Assembly: GCF_026914265.1 (NCBI RefSeq)
Contig: NC_069136.1
Span: forward strand, 20,800,715 to 20,864,714
Source: Mya arenaria
Taxonomy: Eukaryota; Mollusca; Bivalvia; Myida; Myidae
Length of the DNA stretch: 64,000 nucleotides
Direction of reading: 5' to 3'
The number at the start of each line of letters is the position of its first letter. The first letter of the stretch is position 1. Positions 23,432 to 36,202 of the stretch are shown here, piece after piece. The notes under the pieces were generated by a model. That model saw only the letters and a program-made list of their open reading frames with translations. It was not told where the DNA came from and did not search any database. The translations under genes and the position numbers were made by a program.

Positions 23432-24238
23432 TTAAAAGGACTCGTTCATTTTTTTGGCACCCAAATTTTCCCTGTTATGCACCTGAAAACACTTATATTA
23501 TAACAATTTTACTTTCAGGTATTGCAATTCCAGAAAAATACACTTAAAGCTGCACTCTCACAGATTGAACGTTTTGACAACTTAATTTTATTTTTTGTCT
23601 TGGAACGAGCCAATTTTGGCGAAAATCCATGGAAACCTGTTATATAAAACTGCTGACTCAAAATCACATCGCTGATTTTGGTATTTAAGTTCAAAAATTG
23701 ATGTTTTATGCATTTTTCTAAAACCTTTTGTAACGGTTTAATCCATAAAACATTGTTTTTTTAAAGGAAATATGAAAGTCTGTGATCAGATCTTTTGTCA
23801 GCAATCTTATATCATTGGTTTGCAGATATTTACGCAAAAACAAATGCTCTTTCCAAGACAAAAAATAAAAGAGTTGTAAAAATGGTAAATTTGTGAGAAA
23901 GCAGCTTTAAAGTTTAAACAAATATTTTGGTTTTAGTGGGGTGCGAACCCAAGTCGGTATAGCTAAGGAAAAAAAGAAACCTACAGCAAGACTTTGAGCC
24001 CACTAGGACTCATATACAAACATAAGAATAATTTAACCATTATTAAGCCTTTTGTTGAATCGCGTTACTAACGCTAAGTTGTGGACTTCTAAGACAATAT
24101 TTGAGCATATATCAACATTTTTGAAGAGTTCCAGCCGTCAGTATCATAGTTTTAACACTCCTAATGATTGCCACACTCTTAAAGTTCGTAATTCAAAAAT
24201 GAAGTGCATTTAACAAACACGAGAGCGAATCCTTTTAA
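23432..24238. mobile_element. TTAA-flanked repeat with tRNA-like core (copy C), carrying a nested MITE
   Basis: The left end TTAA-AAGGACTCGTTCAT and right end GAGCGAATCCTT-TTAA form imperfect inverted ends. Internal landmarks match copy A: AATTCCAGAAAAATACAC, then TTTTAGTGGGGTGCGAACCC (degenerate box B), then GTTCCAGCCGTCAGTATC. It is interrupted at a TTAA by the 359-bp MITE at 23548-23906. The tRNA-like part is more degenerate than in copy A. Confidence 0.65.
23544..23910. mobile_element. TTAA MITE, AGCTGC family, copy 2 nested in copy C
   Basis: It is flanked by TTAA at 23544-23547 and 23907-23910. The left end is AGCTGCACTCTCACAGATTG and the right end TTTGTGAGAAAGCAGCT. The body matches 8495-8812, including GGAACGAGCCAATTTTGG and GATGTTTTATGCATTTTTCT. 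Confidence 0.88.
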
Positions 24239-24241
24239 CAA

Positions 24242-25060
24242 TATGCTAGCGACGCAGCAAAGATAACAACTATAAAGTGAATGTAGTTACTCAGATTCTT
24301 GTTAAATAACATTCATACAAATAAAAACAGAAACTCCTACGATTACAGACGGTTAATAGTATCCATTGCATTTACTGTTAAAAGTAATGTTGTTTATCTC
24401 TCTTTGCTTAGAAACTTAATGAGACATTACTGTTTGTATTCACCGAAATTCTGTGGTTTCACTGCTTCTATTGTTATTATTAATGGTCATTGCAGAAATA
24501 AAATTTCATGGTTCTTAAAAAACATAATGCTCTAATGGGATTGAATGTATTCCGACAATCGCAACAATAAACAGACATTAAAGATGCTTTATTTGGACAA
24601 ATAACTCTCACAATTGGTATTTGTATTAAATTTCAATATATATGCTGCATATTTCTTAAACTACAATGGTTAATGGTTCATTTAAAGAGAATACTGTTTC
24701 TATGGTTACAAAAGAACTTTGATTACACAAAATTGCCTCTCTTTCAAACGCATTTCAATGGCATTGATAGTGGCTTTCTTGGAAACTCGAAGAAAGACAA
24801 TGAACTATTGAAGAATGGTAACGGATTTATCTCCCTTGAGGGCCATGAAGACAGGAGCGGATGGATTTATAGAGCTTTGATAAAATCTTATTGTTTTTAT
24901 AATGGTTGCTAATGTTCTGTAGTTTCAATAGCCGTTTTAATCCTTTAAGTTAATAAAAGGATGAACAATAACAGTTTTAAGTCATGGTTTTTTTTTAACT
25001 TTATTGGTTTTGTACACTTACGTTTTATCAAAGGAAATGATGGGAACGTGATGAATAAAA
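24242..25060. other. Intergenic DNA, no gene recognised
   Basis: Small frames at 24299-24535 and 24673-24912 have no recognisable domain. No structure found. Confidence 0.4.
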
Positions 25061-25065
25061 GTCAA

Positions 25066-25262
25066 GTTCACTCCTCAAGGGGCCGTAAAATGGACACGTG
25101 GTATCCAGGAGTCACAAAATCACCATCATCAACAACAACAACAACACTATCTTTTACCGTTGGAGGAAACACTTAAAACAGTATATATCAAGGGAAACAT
25201 CATCATTTACAACAACAACAACAACAACAACAACAAAATCATCATCATCCTCCATCATCATT

Positions 25263-25324
<62 letters not shown>

Positions 25325-25340
25325 TATCACCATCACCATC

Positions 25341-25410
<70 letters not shown>

Positions 25411-25586
25411 ACATTGTTCACTCCTGAAGGAGCCGTAAAAAGGGACACATGGTATTCGAGAGTCACAGAATTGAACGTGTTGACATTCTAGACTTATGTT
25501 CGACGTCATGATTAAACTTTACAATAATGCAACTTTGTAATAGCGCCGTATTTCAGCAACATTGTCAATGTCCTCGTCGTCATCAT

Positions 25587-25617
<31 letters not shown>

Positions 25618-25699
25618 AGAATCATCTTAATCATCATCATAATCATTATCATCAGCAGCAGCAACAGCATCAACAGCATCAGCATCATCATCATCATCA

Positions 25700-25784
<85 letters not shown>

Positions 25785-25890
25785 CTATCATCATCAACAT
25801 TATCATTATCATCATCCTTATAACTCAGCTACACTATCTATCACCGTCGGGGGAAACACATATAACCGTATATATCCATGCAGGGAAACA
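25066..25890. repeat. CAT/CAA microsatellites in a duplicated unit
   Basis: (CAA)n tracts lie at about 25130-25150 and 25208-25238, (CAT)n at about 25246-25411 and 25577-25755, and (CAA)n again near 25755-25790. Flanks recur: GTTCACTCC...GGCCGTAAAA at 25066 returns near 25415, and ACACTATC...GGAAACAC at 25144 returns near 25830. Open frames coding homopolymers of H, I, M, D or S are artefacts of the triplet repeats. Confidence 0.9.
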
Positions 25891-27655
25891 CTTCCTCTCT
25901 AACAGGGAAGTTTTTGGCCTAAAACGGCATTTGAAAGACGACACAAAACAGACAGTATTCAGTTTCAAGAGGGGATTTCATCATTGAAAACTTTGGTAGC
26001 GGAGGTATTGCCTGAAAGAAGGAATATCACAAAAAATGACAACCAATCCATTCTGTGAGAAAGAACAAGTACAGATACATGAGTTAATATTTAGGTTGCA
26101 AATATTACTCTGAGTTTTAATTCAATGTGATCTCATTTAAAAATTGCGAACCTTTTCTGGCAAAGGCGTTTTTAAAGAAACGAGACCAAGTTCCATACGA
26201 ATAGTATATTGAATAATAAGAGTGTTGCCTCTTATACGCGCAGACTGTTTGCTGCTATGTCTACGATACTTAAAACGTCTTTGTTGGCGTTTTTTTTGTA
26301 TTTTACTCACAAGCTTTATTTAAACTGATTGACAAAATAGAAATGATTTCCTTTTGGGGTTGAGTTTAGCTTCAGAATACTAGTATAATCTATTCGGATT
26401 TTTGTTTTAGACTTTAACACCAGCTTTAATGTCAACGGAACGATATTCCTAGAAGTCACATAATATATAATATATATATCGAAAATAAATGTTCTATTGG
26501 CCAGTTAAAAACTCGTGTATTTTAGTTCTAAAAACGTTCTTATTAAATTGAGAAATATAATTATTTATAAGCGTACAGAAAATTTTGAATTTACAATTTT
26601 GATCTTAAGAGTCTCTTGCTTTTTTAGCATGTATACACTATCATTTTGTGTTAAAATGAAAAGCGCAGTTAGAAAAATGTATTGAATGTCTTTGAATGTC
26701 ATATATATAAATATAATATAGCGAAAATTACGTAAAGTTATGTATCATAAATTTATAAGAAAAATATGGTTATTATTGGCACATCGTGAGCTGAGTAAAC
26801 TAAATGACATAATTAGACAAGGACAAAATTAATAAAAAAAAAACACCAAAAAAACAAACATGCAGGTTACTTAGAATCTGTGGTATCTGTATATTACTAC
26901 ATTCGACTACTCGTGCCAGTTAAACTGAATCAGTTAAGTTTAAAAAACTTGAAAATAGTTCCCAAAAGAATAGGCAATTCTCATTTTATGAAAAAGAATA
27001 ATGCTTGCAAAAACAAAAAAATAGTAAGAACACAGGGTCGTAAGTCGCGCTTCATTTTCATTTTACGGGTACTTCTTAGCATCATTTTATTTTAATTGTT
27101 AATTTTATAAAATATATATATATTGTGTTCAAAATTAATTAAATTTCTCAACGATATGTAAACATGTTAAATTCTTCGATTATCTTTATACTTATGTTAG
27201 GGCGGATATTTCACAAATCACATTTATCACAATTGTGAAAAAGTAACAAGTGATTAAGTTTCATACTTTTTTTTGTGAAAATGCGTGCTAAAACCACACA
27301 GATTAAAGCACATTTTACACAATTGTGGAATTTTATGACCAAATGCATTCTTTCAGAAATGTTTGTTATAAAATGTGTGTCAGAATAAATTTAATTTAAA
27401 TTTTCCGATGTCTCGATTACTCCGTTTTTAAATTAGTTTATTACACAAGAATTTTTTTTTGTATTTAATTCTCATTTCCAATTTCGTGAAGAAATATTTT
27501 TGTTCTTTTTAATAATGCATATTAAAACATTACTAAACTTGCATTGATATTCGTAAACTTGTTAATATCTCTCAGTATGAAAGAGTTAAAATCCTAAAAT
27601 CCTTCAGAAATAATGTTTATACAAGAAAAAGCATCTTTCGTAGCGGAAAATCTGA
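25891..27655. other. AT-rich upstream flank of the Sox gene, no gene recognised
   Basis: No coding exon was recognised. AT dinucleotide runs occur at 26460-26480 and 27105-27122. Conserved enhancers could be present but cannot be judged from one sequence. Confidence 0.4.
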
Positions 27656-27659
27656 AAAT

Positions 27660-27800
27660 CGCATTATTCTCTTCGAGGCGGTAAGTCCCCGCCCATGAGT
27701 TAATCCGCCAATCAAAAACTCCTCACGGCAACCAATCAGGTCGCCCGCTTCGCATCGGGTTATCGGATAAACAGTAGCGATCAGTTTCTTGTGGTAATTT
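27660..27800 (+). promoter_or_regulatory. Candidate Sox promoter with GC box and tandem CCAAT boxes
   Basis: A local GC-rich island stands out of AT-rich DNA. It contains a Sp1/KLF-like CCCCGCCC at 27687-27694 and two CCAAT boxes at 27708-27712 and 27732-27736, 24 bp apart and both continuing as CCAATCA, the form preferred by NF-Y. It lies about 740-880 bp upstream of the Sox start codon, so the 5' untranslated region would be long or contain an intron. The promoter role is inferred from motifs and position. Confidence 0.5.
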
Positions 27801-28541
27801 TGACTGAAAAAGTGTCATTCAAACCGTAGAAAATGGCAAATGAATACAAACTTTAACACTCAATTGAGGAGGCTCTTTCGTCCATTTGTGGATGATTTTA
27901 TTGAAGACTACACGTGTTTTATAAGGGTATCACCACTTGTTAGCTGAAAGAGAGCTTGACAGTTGTGAAAAGAGAAGAGAACATTTGGAAGAAATATTTC
28001 AACGAGTTTCCATTTTCATAACAAGTGATTGTGCTTTTTTGAATTAAATGCATAGGAGATAATCAGTAAATTACTTGGAAAGTGTTTGAAAGTGATTTTG
28101 ATAGCTATATTTGTAAAATATCGTGACACAATATTCGATATAAGTATATTCACAATAAAAGTCGATTTAGATTGATTATTTCATCGGAAAACATTTATTA
28201 ACTATTGAAAATGAAAACCGTGAGAAAAACTATCACCAGTAAATAAGTGCGTGTATGTATTTGCATATAAACACTTTCTCGTGCACGGAACTTTGGCGGG
28301 ATAATTTTAATACATTGCATGTGCATTTGCTACAGTGTTTCACTCAGTTTTGCTTGGAGAATAACATAACGGTCAGTGCAAAATTAAATTTTATGAACTA
28401 TTGTTTGCTGTTTATGATATAGAGTTGTAAGAAACTTTTGAAATTTCTTGCAAATACATTGCATTTGAACATTTTTACAAGGTAGGACTCCAAATTGTCT
28501 ACCAACTGGTCAATAGTAGGCCACACAAAACCATTTTCATA

Positions 28542-31500
28542 ATGAGTTCACCTATGGACATGGCGGACGACCTCTCCCATAACGGAAGTCTCTCGGACGG
28601 GGAGCAAGGAGCGGCTAAACATTGCGGCGACCACGTGAAGCGTCCCATGAACGCCTTCATGGTTTGGTCCCGGGGGCAGCGCCGGAAGATGGCACAGGAG
28701 AACCCAAAGATGCACAACTCTGAGATCAGCAAGCGCCTAGGGGCGGACTGGAAGCTGCTGACAGAAGAGGAAAAGCGACCCTTTATAGATGAAGCTAAGC
28801 GACTAAGGTGGGTGTCTTACATGTACTAGTATTTTATTTATTTATTTTCATGTTTGAATTGGCTCCATTTGGACGAAAGGTAAAAGGATAAATACAATCC
28901 CGACAGAGGTGAAACAGTACTGGTGTATAATCTGAGTGGACAGACCCTGAGAAAGTGGCGTTGATGAAGATCGAACAAGAAATACCTGGGGCTGTATCCA
29001 CAAACGTATTGACTGGAGTCTCAGGAGTTTGAGACTGAGGGAATTGAAATTTTGTTTCAAATTATCTATAATACAAAACATTTTACAAAAAAAGATGTGT
29101 GTTGGGTTGTTGAAAAAGATTTTTGCAACAGATAAAACAATTTTAGCATCCTTGCTCTTATTATAGAGTTAAAACAACAAAATGAAGATTTTGCTTTTCG
29201 AAGTCTGTCTGATTCTCAAACAGACCCAAGACTTAAACAAACAACAGCCTTAATGCCCCAGTACAATCAGGTATAGTGAGGCATATAAGTATATACATAA
29301 TACACAGAAGGGTCACATTTTTCTTGTGTACAAAACTACATGTATGCTGATTAATTTGATGATGGGCATATCCCATTGATTTCAAAGTTAGATTTATTAC
29401 GATGTGGAAATCATTGAATTCAATTCAATTCAATTTAATCAAAGTTAGTTAAAACCAGAGAGAGCTTTCAAAAGTTGGTTTAACAGGCTAAACCAAATGG
29501 AAACGTACATCGTAATGTCAGAATATATATACGATGCAAATTTGATAGGCACAAAATACTTAAACAGATCTTGTGATGTTTTGATTTATTTTTGAAAGTA
29601 TATTTAACATCATTGCAAAAAGCCATTTTATGAGTTGACAGTATACTGGCATATCATTTAAGAAGAAAAACGATAGCATCCGTGACGGTCATGGGTCGGA
29701 AGTTAACTGTACAACGCACACTTAACCTTCGAATTGTTCAAGAAGTGTGAGGGTATACGAAAACACACATTGAATTACATTACCAACAAAAGAATAATTA
29801 TTCTGACATAATATAATGTTACTTGTTTAAGACTTTGGTTTCGTTGATATGAAATTCATAGTTCATGTATAACAAAAATATACGATTTTTTTCAATGCTA
29901 CATACCTGAGATTGGCTTACCTGAGTTTACCGTTCAGACTCTGGTTAGAAGTTCGTAAGATAAGACATCACGGACCAATCAATAAATCGAATCCACCGCG
30001 TACGCAAAACAACGAAAAAGAGTGCAAAAACCACATGGTTCTTATTGGCTGGATTGAAGCGATTAAGTGTAATAGCAGGAAGACGATATAATTTACAAAA
30101 AATCTTAAAATAAATGCATGCCCTGTCTAGAGTACCTATGGTAACCGAAACGTGTTTAATATTTCTTTAAAACCGCAAGTGATCCGGGTCGTTTTCAAGA
30201 AAAGATATCGCGTTCGCTCCAGTGAGGAAATAAGTTTAATTTGAAATAAATGCATTTTAACCTATAGTGAAAGCCATTTAGAGGAAACCGGCAAATATAA
30301 TTAAAAAGATCGGATAGAAGGGCGAAATTGCGTCAATATTATTGACAACTTGTTGGTACATTAATCTTATCTATGAAGAACATGACTAAAATCCATTTTC
30401 TTTGATATTTTATGTTCAATATTTTGTGTTATTTTCATATGAACTTCAATTTATAATAATGTTTATACATGAATATCTATAAACGGTTCGATTCTAGCAC
30501 AGCGCTCGCCCTTAAATAGTTGAGTATATATGTAAAAGATGAAACTTTGTGCCCTAAACTTGATCCGCATCATCTTCATGAAATGTTTCAGCAACTCTTA
30601 CAAACCATTTTAATAAAGGCAGCGGACACGTATTAGCTAATGATGAGCATAGGAAGTAATATCAGTCAGGATATGGTGATATTTTTACTCTGTCTGACAC
30701 TGCCACCTATGGTTTATATCGTTTCCATTATGACGTGCAGCCCATAGAATTCTAGTATCGTTTTAAGCAGTGTGCTGATAAGAAATACAAATGTGTAAAA
30801 TCAGATGACACCAAACTACAATGTAAATACGGTCTGGTATAAAGTAGTTTGTGAAAACTAATCAGGAAATAGCTTAAATGCAGCCAAGCTTAAATATACT
30901 CCTATGAACCTATTAAAACACGAATTATCGATAAACTTCAAGTTTAACCCTTAATGGAAAGGCCATTTCTATTTTAAGAATGGACAAACTACATAAATAT
31001 TTATAACATTCACTAGTACCATATATATTTTAAAATAGGTGATTTCGATCATAGCCAGAAATTTAAAACCCTCATTTCTTTTATTGGCGTATTGGTACCC
31101 TTTGGCCTGATTCTTTCCTTGATATTTTGTTTTGTATTTAAGTGATACATTATAATCTTCCGTCGCATATGATCTTCTTAATTTACATATTTTTTAATGG
31201 GATTGACTGCCTTAAAGCTGCACCCTCACAGTTTGATTATCCTTTTTTAGTTTCTGTCTCAGAATCAGCTACTTTTAGTGCCAATGCCTTCAATTTATTT
31301 ATAAAAGATAACTCACAATAGAACAGTTCTTAATTCTTTGAAAAATTGCAGAAAATATCATTTTCCTTAAAGCGTTAGAAACTCTTTTAGCCATAAAACA
31401 TCAATTTTCGAACGTAAATATGAAAAGTAGTATCTGCTCTTTAGTCACCAGTCCTATATCACTGGTTTCCAGACATTTACGCAAAAATGGGCTCAATCTA

Positions 31501-34153
31501 AGACAGCAAATAAAAAAAATGTGAGCGTGCAGCTTTCATGATGTAATGATATTTCATGACCAGATATAATATTCATATTTTGAGCTGTCTATAATATTTT
31601 ACCTTTTCAATACTAAAGTGCTTTCAAATATACTGATTAAAAAGATGTGTATTACAAAACAAAATTATATAATATCTTATTTATGGACAATCTTCCTGGA
31701 CGACTGTCCGTCTTGAACCCTCTGTGTATAGTTGTAAATACAAAAAGAATTGATTGTTAGTTTTGTTTATTTCGACAAAATCTTTACTCAAGGTGTTTCA
31801 AGTTAACACAATATTTGAAAAAGAAAGTTTACCTTATTTAATAAGCGGACAGACGAAATCAAATGACCTTTTATTCAATGTGTGGTTTTATCTGAATGGT
31901 AGCTATTACATTAAATAAATTATTACTCGCTTCAAAAGAAAACGTTTCCAAAATATTATCATACTGTTAAAAGATATTTAACAACGAAAATAGATCGTTT
32001 AAACAAGCTGAAATGAAATTTGAAATGTCCTATTATATTACACTATAGGTCGTTTATTTATATTTTATCGACGACAAAAACTATAAGTGATTTGTAATAC
32101 GGCATACAGAATAGAAGTTGTAATTGGATGCTTAATTTGATGTTTATTTTGACATTTGTGAATCGAACAGTACACGCACGGACGCCAGATTTAATTAGAA
32201 TTTAAATTTCTTAAATATAAACAAGTTCATCCGTGAAATTCAGAATCAGAAAACAAACCTTACACGTAAAATAAGTAATGTTCGAAATTAATCATTATTC
32301 TTTCATCGGTACCGTTCACATGATTCAAGATTCAACTTATTTATTAAGTAACTTGAACACAAAGTGTTCCACATTAAATGATAGATATAATACATTCAAT
32401 TAAGCTACGCAACAAGTACAAGTAAAAAGTATAAGTAAATTCATTTCAATATTTCATAACTTCTGATATAAGTAATATATTTAGGTTTAATTAAAGGTTT
32501 TTAATATGTACTTAACAAAAACAAATAGTTTGTTGCGACACAGGCACATAACCATTTAATTTGAGTTAGAACATTCTAACAGTTTTTATTTTTAGTGGTC
32601 TACATACTATTATGTAAACTACCAACTGCTTTTTTTATATCGTTTCACATGCGACTGACTGCTGATTGACTGAAATTAATGTATTGGAACACTGTAGAAA
32701 CGCTGCATTCTCATTGGACAAAATATAATGTTGACCACTAAAGTCAAGACAACATTTAAAAGATAGCTTGAGTAATTCTAAAAAGAGATTCATTTCTGCA
32801 ATAACTTCATTCATTTTTGTGGCCAGATCGAATGAGAGTGTGATGATATGTGTGTATATCTACATAAAACTTATACTGCTATTAAATGAACAAGTATAAC
32901 AACTAAACGAAATATCATTAAAATCTTCTTTGAAAGATGCCTATTCAGACGCTTACCGTATTAATTGCAATTTACTTTTCATAATTAAATTCATAGAATG
33001 GTTGAAGTTAACAATATTATGTTGTATATCTTTTTAAATACGACTATTTACGTTTCTTATGAGTTAAAGGGACCTTGCTCATGTTTTGTAAAATGCACTT
33101 TTTTATGACAAAAACTGGGGGAAATTATTAGGAGTGTTAAAACTAGGATACTGACGGCTGGAACCCTTCAACACATATTGATAAATGCTCAAATATTGTC
33201 TGTCAATACAACGATTTTGAACAGAGTTAATAATGCTATTCAACAAAATGCATATTTTTTTTTGGCAAATTCGGTATCGTTAGGTAATGGTCATTATTTT
33301 TGTGGCAGTAATAGTTAGGAACGGTTTACATAGTAATCTTATATTGTTATTAAAAATAATTACTTCATATTTATTCGTTGTAAAATAAATTTAATTATAC
33401 CTAATCGATATTGGCACCTATGGGCACTGGACACTATACTCGAATCTCTATAATTTATAGACCCGAAACATTCTGACCCCATAGCATTTCAAGAGTTTTA
33501 GGGACTGGAGTGACTGTTTGAGCAAAGATACAGTTTGTTAAATACAAATGAGACTTATAATGACAATGTTACCCCTCCTATATTCCAGGGCGCTGCACAT
33601 GAAGGAACATCCAGACTACAAGTACCGCCCCCGCCGGAAGCCTAAGTCGCTCATGAAGAAGGACAAGTACGCCTTCCCAATGCCGCTCGTTCCCGGGTTT
33701 AACCCTTTTAGTGGATTTCCGGGCGGCTACCCGACTTTCTCTGGCAGCCCCGCTGAAACCGCCATGGGTCAGACCTTATTGAGCGAGAAAATGCGTGCGT
33801 TCCAACCTCCAACGAGTCTGCCACCGTCAAGTATTGCTTCCCACCCTCTGCTGTCTCATTTGGAATCATCCTCGCTCGCTAGCAAATTAGACCCGTCCAG
33901 TTTCCAACTACGGACATCGTTGCCAGAACACATGGCGTCACAAATGACGTCATCATTGTACTCCCAATATCTTCAAGCTCAAAGCGCGGCGCTGAGCTCC
34001 CTTCCATCGCCCGCGCACACGGGGCATCCGGGACAGTATCTGGTTCCCTGCTGCCCGCCCTCCTACCTACCCTCCAGCTCTGACGTCCACCGGCCCCTAG
34101 CTTACGTTCTGGTTAAACCGGAAGATCATTATCGCCATTCGTCTGTTATATAG
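28542..34153 (+). CDS. SoxB2-class HMG-box transcription factor (Sox14/Sox21-like)
   Basis: Two coding exons, 28542-28807 and 33589-34153, join to 276 codons plus a TAG stop. The intron starts GTGGGT and ends TTCCAG, phase 2, splitting Arg89. Residues 30-108 form a complete HMG box with [11 protein letters not shown], the group-B signature [20 protein letters not shown] and [15 protein letters not shown]. The following [11 protein letters not shown] is the group-B homology segment, and its AFP continuation favours B2 over B1. The C-terminal third is Ser/Pro-rich and ends with VPCC...[10 protein letters not shown], which resembles the tail motif of Sox14/21 proteins. The family binds the DNA minor groove in the nucleus and usually acts as a repressor in neural development. 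The first ATG is chosen because the N-terminus is short, as in the family. Paralogue naming within B2 is left open. One box position, Gly in WSRGQRRK, is usually Ala. Confidence 0.95.
31212..31538. mobile_element. TTAA MITE, AGCTGC family, copy 3 in the Sox intron
   Basis: It starts after TTAA (31212-31215) with AGCTGCACCCTCACAGTTTG and ends GTGAGCGTGCAGCT, followed by TTCA, a one-base decay of TTAA. The internal GCCATAAAACATCAATTTTCG is shared with 8495-8812. Confidence 0.82.
33065..33260. mobile_element. Fragment of the TTAA/tRNA-like repeat (copy D)
   Basis: TTAAAGGGACCTTGCTCATG, then ATTAGGAGTGTTAAAACTA and GACGGCTGGAACCCTTCA match the terminal third of copy C in inverse orientation. The tRNA-like part is absent. 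Confidence 0.6.
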
Positions 34154-34815
34154 TATATTGGAAACTTTTACTAAATTGACACTAGTTCTTAATTACATTG
34201 TAATATTCATTATGATGTTGTCGACATTGACGATTTTCCTGCTGTTAACGAGATTTAGTGATTGTTGATCTCAGAAAGTAAAACGAAAGATTTACCACGA
34301 AGGTGAGAAAAGTGTTAGAGAATTTATAACCTAGATCCTACGAATCGAGATTTCGATTATTCTGAAAAAGACATTATCAAATCCTCAATACCGAGGTTTG
34401 TCATATTTCATAATTTGTTAAACAATTACGGCATTGTCACTTTTTATTTTATGGCAGGTAATTCCTGCAAAAGCCGTTCAATTCATTGGAATAATCATGA
34501 AAAGTGTGTTAAGGTATATGACCCACAATATAGTGAATTTTTTATGCATTGTGAGCCTTTATTTTTTTTGATAACATTTGAAAAGGTTTTGTGTGAAAAA
34601 ATATATGAAAACGTTAAACGATTACAAAATAAGTATATAATAAAAATGTACTTAAAACATTGCAAAAATAGATAAATCATATCCAATTTGAGTGGTAATA
34701 AAGAGCAATCATTTAAACAGTAGTAACTTAATGAAATAATGTGGCCATTTATATCATACATCATTATTCAGTAAGCAAATACCTTTCAAATGATACCAAA
34801 ACTATATTTAGGGTC
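34154..34815 (+). other. Sox 3' untranslated region and flank
   Basis: AT-rich sequence after the stop. The first AATAAA is at 34697-34702, about 545 bp downstream, and is a plausible polyadenylation signal. No other structure was seen. Confidence 0.45.
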
Positions 34816-34820
34816 ACCAG

Positions 34821-35241
34821 GGGTGGTATTCAATATTGGTCCTAATTTGGTCTTGGAACGGTATAGCTAATCGGATTGCTAGATATAAATAATGAACCGT
34901 TACGGTAAATAAAGTCAATAATGTATGACCATAAGATCAACTTAAATTGTATATTGAATACAGCCCATGGGCTTCAAAATTAAAATAACGGTTAATAAAG
35001 CTATCTGGGTTGGTATTTAACATTGGTCTTATTTGGATTTAAGAACGATGTAGCTAATCGGAATACCTGTTATTAATAACTGACCAATAGAGGGAATGAT
35101 TTCAATATGTTTACCTTAAGTTTGATTTGAGAACGGTGTAGCTAATTGGAATACATATTGTTGATAACTGACCAATCGAAGGAATGAAGTCAATAATGTA
35201 TGACCCTAAGATTAACTTCAGCTGCATATTGAATACCACCC
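34821..35241. mobile_element. Two adjacent MITEs, GGGTGGTATTCAATATTGG family
   Basis: Copy 1 (34821-34966) runs from GGGTGGTATTCAATATTGG to ATATTGAATACAGCCC, and copy 2 (35007-35241) from GGGTTGGTATTTAACATTGG to ATATTGAATACCACCC. Both contain GTAGCTAAT/ATAGCTAATCGGA and AGTCAATAATGTATGACC. Copy 2 repeats its GTAGCTAAT module twice, suggesting an internal duplication. Confidence 0.75.
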
Positions 35242-36195
35242 AAGAAAACAAGCATATTTGTGGGTCTGATTCCTTAAATATGTTATTTGATATTGGTGTT
35301 ACATTAGAGCGCATTGACAAAACGACATTAGCATCGTTTTATGTGAAATGGATTTTCGTTTATTGGTGCATTTATGTTTGTTGATTTGTGAGAGATTTTT
35401 TTACTTTGAGTGTTTATTACTGTTGTTATGATTTGTATATATACATGTAAGAAATAAATTCAATTCTAATGACGATACCATGTGTCATGTGACTTGCTTA
35501 CGTCATCATCTCTTTCCGAGGCCTGTCCGTAAAGAGCAATGACCGTATTTAAGCAGTAACTTAAATCGATTCGCTCATTTTTTGGACCAAAGATAAGTTA
35601 TCCCGGCTATGCATCTTAACCAACAACGGCAAAGTCAAGAAAAATAAGAGAAAACCGACGCTTAACCACTAAGTCACGAGAATAGTTTTATTTGATATTT
35701 AAACCTTTTAACAAGTCATTGATAACATCACGTGATCTAATTTCAATCAACAACGCTATTGAAATTGTGGTTTTCAAACAAAGTAAAGACGATATTTAAA
35801 CAAATATCAAAATATGCTTTGAGGTTGCAGCTGTCAGTGTCTTAGTTTAAACAATATTAACGATTTGCCACACTTTATTTATTTTATTATAAAAAAGTGC
35901 ATTTTACAAGCATGTTCGTGGTTTTATTTGAACAAATTCTAATAATTTTTTATCTCAAGTGGTTGTTTTTGCAATGTTGTAATTCTTGCAGAAATAATTA
36001 TCTGAAAATGGAAAAGAACAATACAAAAACAATACAAAAATCAACTTTTAATAAAAATCAGTTTCTGTAGATTAATTAAGTATGCATTCAGCGTAGTCTT
36101 TCTTCCCTGGAAATAAAATAGTAATAAAATCTGTCAAATATGATGAAAAGGGAAAATATAAGATTTGATGGTATTCGATGTACGAATAAACTTGT
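35242..36195. other. Intergenic DNA with a decayed TTAA/tRNA-like repeat (copy E)
   Basis: Around 35565-35920, TCGCTCATTTTTTGGACCAA, CCACTAAGTCACGAG and GAGGTTGCAGCTGTCAGTGT align with copy C but are strongly diverged. No gene was recognised. Confidence 0.5.
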
Positions 36196-36202
36196 ATATT
36201 TA

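Larger units (their letters stand above)
28808..33588 (+). other. Sox intron, 4.8 kb
   Basis: A single phase-2 GT-AG intron within the HMG box. It contains the MITE at 31216-31534 and a fragment of the TTAA/tRNA-like repeat at about 33065-33260. The rest is AT-rich with no second exon recognised. Translation through the donor hits a stop after 7 codons, so an unspliced product would lack the end of the HMG box. Confidence 0.85.

Noticed and set aside
25098..25823. Poly-His, poly-Asp and poly-Met frames
   Set aside because: CAT/GAT triplet repeat translations; the same applies at 38181-38597.
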